Below, piece after piece: positions 41,610-46,518 of a DNA stretch of 46,518 nucleotides. Made by a program: the position numbers and the translations under genes. The notes below the pieces were generated by a model that was not told where the DNA came from, made no database searches, and saw nothing but the letters and a program-made list of their open reading frames with translations. The stretch is taken from contig JBJEHU010000022.1 in NCBI GenBank assembly GCA_051876355.1, forward strand, positions 1-46,518. The letters run 5' to 3'. The DNA comes from Olsenella_L sp051876355 (GTDB taxonomy: Bacteria; Actinomycetota; Coriobacteriia; Coriobacteriales; Atopobiaceae). The stretch's first letter is position 1; the number at the start of each line of letters is the position of its first letter.

Positions 41610-42236
41610 ATGGAAGTTGCCCTGCAGGACCAAAGCTTCACGAAGGTATGCCCCCGCTGCGGAGCGCGGCTGTTCCGCGACATGCATATCTGCTACGGCT
41701 GCCTCTATGATTTCGACCATCCACAGCCGATAGAGCGTCCTCCCCACGAGCTTGTGCAGGAGGCAGAGCCAGCAGTGCCTGACGAGAGCGATGCAGAGCC
41801 GACGGAGAAAGCCTCCCGAATGGAGCCTGCCGCTGTATCGGCTGCAGCTGCCCCTGAGGATACAGGAGATGCAGACGATACTCTCGACCTCTCGCGGCAT
41901 GAGAAGAAGGAAGAAGAAGCATCGGCGGGCGCCGCCTTCACCTACCTCGTGCGGGCGCAGGTCGGAGAGCTCGAGGCGACCGTGCCGATCGGGGAGAGGG
42001 GCGTCACGATCGGCCGCGCTCCGGAAAATGACATCGTCCTCCATATCCGCTCCGTCTCCCGCCACCATCTGCGTCTCACGCTCGGTACAGGCGGCGTGGT
42101 CGCACAGGATCTCGGCGCCACGAATCCGGCGACCTATGAGGGAAAGCCGATTCAGGGAAGCATCCTGCTCGGGACCGGGGATGTCTTCTCCATCTCAGGC
42201 GTGCCGTTCGAGATAGGGGTGGCCGACGGGGCATAG
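41610..42236 (+). CDS. Zinc-ribbon and FHA-domain protein
   Basis: A 208-residue cytoplasmic protein. The N-terminus has a zinc ribbon (CPRC at 14-17 and CYGC at 28-31), a low-complexity Glu/Ala linker spans about 40-105, and an FHA domain follows (about 115-200), with the TIGRAPENDI and SVSRHH signature that binds phosphothreonine. FHA proteins need a Ser/Thr kinase partner, none of which is in this window. As the last gene of the Tad operon it may tie pilus assembly to kinase signalling. The ATG was chosen over an upstream in-frame start because the zinc ribbon begins here and the site GAGTGAGC lies before it. Confidence 0.82.
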   Translation: MEVALQDQSFTKVCPRCGARLFRDMHICYGCLYDFDHPQPIERPPHELVQEAEPAVPDESDAEPTEKASRMEPAAVSAAAAPEDTGDADDTLDLSRHEKKEEEASAGAAFTYLVRAQVGELEATVPIGERGVTIGRAPENDIVLHIRSVSRHHLRLTLGTGGVVAQDLGATNPATYEGKPIQGSILLGTGDVFSISGVPFEIGVADGA

Positions 42237-42275
42237 GCACCAGAGGCGCTGGCAGATGTCGGGCCATGGCATATT

Positions 42276-42286
42276 TGCTAAGCTTG
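42276..42286 (+). promoter_or_regulatory. Extended -10 promoter of the DUF2207 gene
   Basis: TGCTAAGCTTG, identical to the site before the pheST T-box. The initiation point would fall about 30 bases before the ATG. Confidence 0.45.
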
Positions 42287-42320
42287 TCTTCAAGCAGGCT
42301 TATCTAGATTGGAGACCTCC

Positions 42321-44276
42321 ATGGACCACCGCATCAGGCATCCTCGAGGCTTGTGCCAGCTTCTTGTCGGCCTCTTCGCCTTCCTTGCATGCCTTGCCAT
42401 CTCCCATACGGCATGGGCTGACTATTCGATAGACAAGGTCTCGATCGATGCGACGGTCGGGGCTGACGGCACGCTCTCAGTCGTGGAAGACCGCACATTC
42501 AACTTCGATGGCTCCTACCACGGCGTGTACTGGAATCTTCCCGAGGGGACGTACGAAGGGGCAGACCTCACGCCCCGCATCGCCTCTGTCGGCATCGTCG
42601 AGAACGGCGTCTATACCGAGTTCGCCCACAATGCAGGCGGCGTGGATGGCAGCTTCGATGTGACGGACGAAGGAACGTATCTCGAGGTCAAGCTCTATTC
42701 CGCGCATGAGGACGAGGCAGCGACGTTCCGCATCGTCTACTCCTATCCCGATCTTGCACAGCGCTACGAGGATGTGGGCGAGCTCTACTGGAAGTTCGTC
42801 TCCGATGGCTGGGATGTCGCATCAGATAACGTGACCTGCACGATCCATCTGCCGGTGCCCTCCGGCGAGAGCGTCGAGGCAGGCTCGAATGTGCGCGCCT
42901 GGGGCCATGGCCCGCTCGATGCAAGCCTCTCGTTCGACGGCTCGGATATCGTCTATACCGTGCCGGGGGTCGGCACCGACGAATATGCCGAAGCGCGCAT
43001 CGTCTTCCCCGAGTCCTGGCTCTCGGGAGCCACGCAGCGCTCCGGCGAGGTGCTCGATTCGGTCCTGTCCGAAGAGCAGGCCTGGGCAGACGAGGCCAAT
43101 GCAAAGCGTGCCCGCGCGCGTGCCATGAACACTGGCGTGCTCATCGCCTCGCTTGTCCTCTCGGCCCTCTTCATTGTCCTTTCCATCCGTGCCTACCTGC
43201 GCGACAGGGAGGAGCACAAGCCCCAATTCGACGATGAGTACTTCCGCGATGTACCGACAGACGATCATCCTGCCGTGCTCGATGCGCTCAGGGGAGACGG
43301 CAAGCCGGACAGGAATGCGCTGCCGGCATCCATCATGCGCCTCTCCGATATGGGCTATGTGCAGCTTGGGTGCGAGGTGCCCGAGAAGAAGGGGCTCCTC
43401 GGGAAAAAGAAGCGCGAGCAGTACTATCTCGACCTCGTGAAGAGGCCGGATGCCACAGATCCTGCGGCGGAGATCGACCAGCAGACGGTGTCGCTCCTCT
43501 TTGACGATATCCTCGATATGGGCAAGAAGGATACGTCTCCTTCCGGCCAGCCACGTCTGTGGTTCTCTTCGATCGAGAAGGCAGCCAAGGGTTCGCCCGA
43601 GCGCTACTCGGACTGCATCGAAGGATGGGAAGGCAAGGTCACGGGTGCCTGCGGCAAGAAGCACTATATCCTGGCCGACAATCCATCGAAGAAGGTTCCC
43701 TACATCTGCCTCGCTTTGAGCATCGTCCTGATCTTTGCGGTCCTGATGCTCGGCATCTTCGGGCAGATCACGTTCGGCACACTCGCGGCAGGCATGGCTG
43801 CTGCAATCGCAGCCGCTGCGGTCTCGGGCATCGTTCCGGGGAAGATGTGCAGCAAGACGGCAGAGGGCGTCGAGGTTGCAGCAAAGCTCGAAGCCCTGAG
43901 ACGGTGGCTTCTCGACTTCACCCGCCTGAAGGAAGCGGTGCCCCAGGATGTCGTGCTGTGGAACCGCCTGCTCGTGATGGCAGTCGTGCTCGGCGTGTCC
44001 GAGAAGGTCATCGACGAGCTCAAGGTTGCAGATCCCGAGCTCTATGAGACGCTGTCTTCGAACCCGTATTCTCCGTGGTACTGGTACGCATTCTGGGGTC
44101 CCAACTACTACGCGACGCCGATGGATGCCTTCGGCAAGAGCGTCGAGGCAGCCCACTCCGTGAGCACAGCAGCTCTCGCGAAGAGCGCCGATGCCTCGGG
44201 CGGCGGCTTCGGAGGCGGCTTCTCCGGCGGAGGCGGCGGAGGATTCGGCGGCGGAGGCGGTGGTGGCGCCTTCTAG
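42321..44276 (+). CDS. DUF2207 membrane protein with Gly-rich tail
   Basis: A 651-residue protein. A signal peptide (about residues 1-34) is followed by an extracytoplasmic DUF2207 beta-domain (about 38-260). A first transmembrane helix lies near 270-290, a cytoplasmic domain follows, a helix pair stands near 455-505, and the C-terminal 35 residues are almost all Gly with Phe and Ser. This tail is typical of DUF2207 proteins. Function is unknown for the family. The ATG was chosen because GGAG lies six bases upstream; an in-frame TTG at 42309 is less likely. It is separated from the pilus operon by its own promoter candidate. Confidence 0.85.
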   Translation: MDHRIRHPRGLCQLLVGLFAFLACLAISHTAWADYSIDKVSIDATVGADGTLSVVEDRTFNFDGSYHGVYWNLPEGTYEGADLTPRIASVGIVENGVYTEFAHNAGGVDGSFDVTDEGTYLEVKLYSAHEDEAATFRIVYSYPDLAQRYEDVGELYWKFVSDGWDVASDNVTCTIHLPVPSGESVEAGSNVRAWGHGPLDASLSFDGSDIVYTVPGVGTDEYAEARIVFPESWLSGATQRSGEVLDSVLSEEQAWADEANAKRARARAMNTGVLIASLVLSALFIVLSIRAYLRDREEHKPQFDDEYFRDVPTDDHPAVLDALRGDGKPDRNALPASIMRLSDMGYVQLGCEVPEKKGLLGKKKREQYYLDLVKRPDATDPAAEIDQQTVSLLFDDILDMGKKDTSPSGQPRLWFSSIEKAAKGSPERYSDCIEGWEGKVTGACGKKHYILADNPSKKVPYICLALSIVLIFAVLMLGIFGQITFGTLAAGMAAAIAAAAVSGIVPGKMCSKTAEGVEVAAKLEALRRWLLDFTRLKEAVPQDVVLWNRLLVMAVVLGVSEKVIDELKVADPELYETLSSNPYSPWYWYAFWGPNYYATPMDAFGKSVEAAHSVSTAALAKSADASGGGFGGGFSGGGGGGFGGGGGGGAF

Positions 44277-44294
44277 TTCTGAGGAGGGAAGAGC

Positions 44295-44537
44295 ATGGTA
44301 CGTCCTATCGGCATGCAGCAGATCATCGGCCTGAAGCGTGCGCTCATCGAGGCAGGCATTCCGGTCACGGTGCATATGCATGATGCCTGCGGCGGGCAGA
44401 CGTTCCGCCTGGAGCTCACCGACGAGGAGGCTCCCCGCGAGGAGTCTCTTGGCCGTGCACGCGCCTTTGCCGAGCAGTATCTCGGCCGCCATCTGGCGTT
44501 CGATGGCACAGGAGCGACGTTCTGGGCTGTGGACTGA
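44295..44537 (+). CDS. Small conserved protein, possibly RDAC family
   Basis: An 80-residue protein with a conserved-looking HDACGGQTF segment (29-37) and a hydrophilic remainder. It resembles the small proteins labelled RDAC in Coriobacteriia, but I name that family only tentatively. The ATG follows GAGGAGGGAAGA. It lies 18 bases after DUF2207, so they probably share a transcript, and a strong hairpin closes the pair. Confidence 0.6.
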   Translation: MVRPIGMQQIIGLKRALIEAGIPVTVHMHDACGGQTFRLELTDEEAPREESLGRARAFAEQYLGRHLAFDGTGATFWAVD

Positions 44538-44560
44538 GCTGAAAAGACATTCGGCATGAA

Positions 44561-44593
44561 AGAGGCCGGCACGCGGATTGCGTGCCGGCCTCT
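44561..44593. terminator. Bidirectional terminator
   Basis: A perfect 14-base stem (AGAGGCCGGCACGC and complement) with loop GGATT, between convergent small genes. T-rich sequence (GCCTGTTCTT) follows on the plus strand. Confidence 0.88.
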
Positions 44594-44612
44594 GCCTGTT
44601 CTTCCGGGATGC

Positions 44613-44813
44613 TCAGGACCGGAACTCTGCCGTATCGATTGCGGGGTCGGACTGGCCGTCCTCGGGATGTGCACCGAAGCACCAGAGCGCAAGTGCCGGA
44701 TCCGTGGCGGGGCTTCCCATCTCCGAGCAGAGCCTCATGATCTCTTCGAGCGTCCTGACCGTGCCCTCTTCGGTGACATAGCGCTTCTTCATGTCAGGCA
44801 TTCCGGGCTCCAT
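44613..44813 (-). CDS. Small hypothetical protein
   Basis: A 66-residue protein with no family I recognise. It has a Lys/Arg-rich start (MKKRYVTEEG) and a Leu-rich amphipathic segment (TLEEIMRLCSEMG) and is acidic at the end. Three closely spaced in-frame ATGs exist (44813, 44801, 44792); the first has GGGGAG at good distance. The much longer open frame upstream is not coding. A palindrome and extended -10 at 44853-44880 lie just upstream and suggest it has its own regulated promoter. Confidence 0.5.
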   Translation of the reverse strand: MEPGMPDMKKRYVTEEGTVRTLEEIMRLCSEMGSPATDPALALWCFGAHPEDGQSDPAIDTAEFRS

Positions 44814-44852
44814 AGCAACGACTCCCCGCAGATGAAGCTCCTTTGCAGGAGC

Positions 44853-44873
44853 ATGCCTACGCAACGTAGGCAT
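44853..44873. promoter_or_regulatory. Operator-like palindrome before the 66-residue gene
   Basis: ATGCCTACG and CGTAGGCAT are exact complements around CAA. On the minus strand the repeat begins within the -10 TAGAAT (44872-44877) of an extended TGCTAGAAT box (44872-44880), so a bound protein would cover the transcription start. It could also form an mRNA hairpin. Confidence 0.45.
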
Positions 44874-44910
44874 TCTAGCAAATAGCGGGCAGATGGCTGC
44901 GCTCCGCAGT

Positions 44911-45606
44911 CTAGGAGACGAAGACGTTGATGCAGTAGCGCGAACCTCTGTGATCCTGTTCGAGCTCCTCTGCTGTCGCTGCAAGCACATGGTCTGGATA
45001 CTTTCTGCGGATCTTCTGGAACGAGTAGCTCTTGTTCGGAAGCGTCGCCACGAGACGGTCTCCGGCATAGAAGTTCATGAGCTGGCCACCTGCTGCATCA
45101 TGGGCACCGCCGATGATCTCGATATCGAGTGGCTTGAGCGCCTTCGTCCCGCCGCCGAGACCCTGCCAGTCCTTGTCTGCGATATAGGCACGAATAACGT
45201 CGACATTGGCAGGAAGATCCTCGATGCCGGCAGAGGCTGCCTCGAACCAGGCAGCATCCGGCACATGGATATAGAGGCCATCCTCCCTGCGCTCGCAGAC
45301 GACCGAGATCGAGGATTCGCGCGTGAGGAGGCAGGCAACAGGCTCGGTCGGGACGATCGCGAAGGCGGTCTTTCCGAGGGCGGCGGGAAAACCCTGGAAC
45401 TCGCCGGAGTCGGTCGTCGTGCCATTCTTCGTATCCTTCATGCGCTGCGGCTTTGTCGAAACCGAAATCCTGGTCGTGCCGGCAATCTTTGCGGCGCAGC
45501 GTCCGTCGACGATCTGGATCTTGATGGCGGAGGGGCCTTCGGGGACGGCGAACGGCTCCTCTTCGGAGCCGTGTACCAACTTCTTGATGCTTGCCAGAAT
45601 TCCCAT
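44911..45606 (-). CDS. Hypothetical protein, 231 residues
   Basis: I do not recognise this protein. It has no signal peptide, membrane segment or obvious catalytic motif. It begins MGILASIKKLVHG, has several beta-rich segments (AIKIQIVDGRCAAKI, ISVVCERREDGLYIHV), and a C-terminal YSFQKIRRKYPDHVL segment. The composition is ordinary for the genome, and the ATG is preceded by GAAAGGGAG, so it is a real gene. It is divergent from the antitoxin gene at 45777. Confidence 0.7.
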   Translation of the reverse strand: MGILASIKKLVHGSEEEPFAVPEGPSAIKIQIVDGRCAAKIAGTTRISVSTKPQRMKDTKNGTTTDSGEFQGFPAALGKTAFAIVPTEPVACLLTRESSISVVCERREDGLYIHVPDAAWFEAASAGIEDLPANVDVIRAYIADKDWQGLGGGTKALKPLDIEIIGGAHDAAGGQLMNFYAGDRLVATLPNKSYSFQKIRRKYPDHVLAATAEELEQDHRGSRYCINVFVS

Positions 45607-45706
45607 GCTCTCCCTTTCTTCAGCTGTTCTTCCAGTATGAGCCTACAGCACGCATTGTCGCGGCTTGCCGATATTTCCAAATTGTCGAAGGCGCCCACGG
45701 GACGTC

Positions 45707-45715
45707 TGCTATGAT
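45707..45715 (+). promoter_or_regulatory. Extended -10 promoter of the DinJ/RelB-like gene
   Basis: TGCTATGAT: TG-n-TATGAT, 62 bases upstream of the GTG start. No -35 at normal distance. Confidence 0.5.
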
Positions 45716-45724
45716 TCTCTGTGA

Positions 45725-45745
45725 AAGTATTACTTAGGAATACTT
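45725..45745. promoter_or_regulatory. Operator-like inverted repeat at the antitoxin gene
   Basis: AAGTATT and AATACTT are exact complements spaced by seven bases, just downstream of the extended -10. The same stretch contains TACTTAG twice with a 10-base period (45731 and 45741). Both are typical of sites for ribbon-helix-helix antitoxins. Confidence 0.5.
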
Positions 45746-45776
45746 AGTCATACCAGAATCGCAGCACGGGGGAAGC

Positions 45777-45980
45777 GTGGCAGAAAAGATGACCCCGATC
45801 GTCGCGAAGGTCCTGCCGGAGGAGAAGGAAAGCTTCTTTGCCGCGACCGAGCGCATCGGGACGACACCCTCAAACGCAATACGCATGTTCATCTCGGCGT
45901 TCAACCGCGCGGGGACCTTCCCGTTCGAGATAGGGGTCTCTGCTGCAGCAGGAAAGGACGGATCAAGCCATGAAGGCTGA
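45777..45980 (+). CDS. DinJ/RelB-like antitoxin
   Basis: A 67-residue ribbon-helix-helix protein. The core KVLPEEKESFFAATERIG followed by TTPSNAIRMFISAFNRAG and FPFEI matches the DinJ/RelB pattern in its N-terminal half, with the helix-helix segment TPSNAIRMF diagnostic. Translation starts at GTG behind GGGGGAAG. Such antitoxins bind their own promoter and neutralise a RelE/YafQ-type RNase. No RelE or YafQ frame follows; only a 42-residue ORF overlaps its end. It is therefore an orphan antitoxin or has an unfamiliar partner. Confidence 0.75.
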   Translation: MAEKMTPIVAKVLPEEKESFFAATERIGTTPSNAIRMFISAFNRAGTFPFEIGVSAAAGKDGSSHEG

Positions 45981-46098
45981 TTTCCAGTGGTGGCTGCTGA
46001 GGCTCGTCATCGCTCTCTCGGAGCATGTTCCGTGCAATGCCACATCGAGACTGCGGCAGTATGCCATCAGCGCATCCATGAAGAGGCTGACCTGGTAG
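45970..46098 (+). CDS. 42-residue ORF overlapping the antitoxin gene
   Basis: A small frame starting at ATG 45970, 11 bases inside the antitoxin gene, behind GGAAAGGACGGATCAAGCC. The product begins MKADFQWWLLRLVIALSEH, with an aromatic/hydrophobic first half, and ends in a basic segment with RLRQYAI and MKRLTW. It matches no toxin family I know and is too short for a RelE fold. The placement is that of a toxin gene or its remnant. It may equally be non-coding. Confidence 0.35.
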   Translation: MKADFQWWLLRLVIALSEHVPCNATSRLRQYAISASMKRLTW

Positions 46099-46131
46099 GG
46101 CTGAAGCCAGAAAGACAACAGGAAGACGAAG

Positions 46132-46172
46132 GCCAGGGCGCCGGCAGATTGCTTGCCGGCGCCCTGGCTTCC
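46132..46172 (+). terminator. Intrinsic terminator after the antitoxin region
   Basis: A perfect 15-base stem (GCCAGGGCGCCGGCA and complement) with loop GATTGCT, then TTCCTGTT. It is the most stable-looking hairpin in this part of the window. Confidence 0.85.
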
Positions 46173-46184
46173 TGTTGGGAGTGT

Positions 46185-46421
46185 TTAGAGCAGCGAGGGA
46201 ACGGGCGAGACGCTCGGCAAGGGGAGGACCTCTGACTCTCTCGGAGTGAGGAATGCAAGCATGGATGAAAATGCTTGCGGAGTGCTGATGATGGGAAGAT
46301 AAAAGCAGGTCGAAGGCTTTATTGAACAGCTGTGGCTTGCCGTCTGCCCCCGAAAAGGAGCCGTTCGGCTGCGAGGCCTGTTAGAGCTTTGCAAAGGCTC
46401 GGTACAATCTCCAATGTACAC
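46185..46421 (-). pseudogene. Possible remnant of a LuxR-type regulator
   Basis: A 78-residue minus-strand frame of otherwise poor coding quality contains LTPRESEVLPL at residues 58-68 (46218-46250), the exact opening of LuxR-family DNA-binding domains. The frame stops 10 codons later, before the recognition helices, and the preceding sequence resembles nothing known. LuxR regulators are very numerous in Coriobacteriia, so a decayed C-terminal piece is plausible. A chance match is also possible. Confidence 0.25.
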
Positions 46422-46518
46422 GGTTCGATGATGGGTGCTTTTGTATCAATTGTGTAGAAGATATGAAGGCCCACTTTCCTGCCCTGCAGGGGAGGGGAGC
46501 CGTGTAAAGTATTTCCTC

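Larger units (their letters stand above)
46099..46518. other. Non-coding or remnant region at the window end
   Basis: A 420-base stretch without a convincing intact gene. It begins with a strong terminator (46132-46170), then holds a hairpin (GCAAGCAT and ATGCTTGC, 46255-46278) and a possible minus-strand LuxR-type fragment. A promoter-like pair TTAGAG, 16 bases, TACAAT ends at about 46409. The last bases contain a ribosome-site-like GGGGAGGGGAG, which may belong to a gene starting beyond the window. Confidence 0.4.

Noticed and set aside
45987..46235. Plus-strand frame of 82 codons
   Set aside because: It overlaps the 42-residue ORF and the strong terminator at 46132, and its sequence has no coding character.
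1..46518. CRISPR arrays, insertion sequences, tRNA or rRNA genes
   Set aside because: I found no repeat-spacer pattern, transposase-like frame, tRNA cloverleaf or rRNA segment by reading the window.

Overview
The window is about 60% GC, densely coded and free of insertion sequences, tRNAs, rRNAs and CRISPR arrays. The gene set points to a fermentative, Gram-positive, high-GC host and fits Coriobacteriia (an Olsenella/Collinsella/Atopobium-type organism). It has arginine deiminase, D-lactate dehydrogenase, a T-box ahead of pheST, a monoderm Tad pilus without secretin genes, and many GTG/TTG starts. The lineage is inferred from gene content; no marker gene proves it.

Layout. 1-7.4 kb: housekeeping and small-molecule genes (dtd and an M32 carboxypeptidase, a ROK sugar kinase, arginine deiminase, two HAD phosphatases and a NIF3-like protein). 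7.4-12.8 kb: a Phe-type T-box leader and pheST, then a phospholipase C-like protein and a GntR regulator. 12.9-14.6 kb: a GH13 amylase fused in frame behind a HipB-like DNA-binding domain, with two operator-like repeats at its promoter. 14.8-18.7 kb: pyruvate kinase, D-lactate dehydrogenase and an F420-ligase-like protein.

18.8-28.3 kb: a PrpR-type regulator whose AAA+ domain is degenerate, divergent from a seven-gene catabolic operon. The operon encodes a DUF1537 acid-sugar kinase, an iron alcohol dehydrogenase, a DapA-like aldolase, a PdxA-like dehydrogenase, an SLC13-type anion permease, a cytoplasmic sialidase-like beta-propeller and a YhcH/NanQ-like protein. The kinase/PdxA pair suggests a 4-carbon acid-sugar phosphate is oxidised and decarboxylated to a triose phosphate. 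The other genes suggest import and processing of a larger acidic sugar or conjugate. I cannot match the whole set to a pathway I know. This operon and the HTH-amylase fusion are the best candidates for undescribed biology.

28.4-32.3 kb: a calcium-type P-ATPase followed at once by RsgA. 32.6-42.2 kb: a compact Tad/Flp pilus operon (cpaB, tadZ, tadA, tadB, tadC, Flp pilin, several pseudopilins, a TadG-like protein, a DUF192 protein and a zinc-ribbon/FHA protein) with no prepilin peptidase in the window. 42.3-46.5 kb: a DUF2207 membrane protein, small lineage-type proteins, an orphan DinJ/RelB-like antitoxin with a palindromic operator and a 42-residue ORF behind it, and a final ~420-base stretch with a strong terminator and a possible LuxR remnant.
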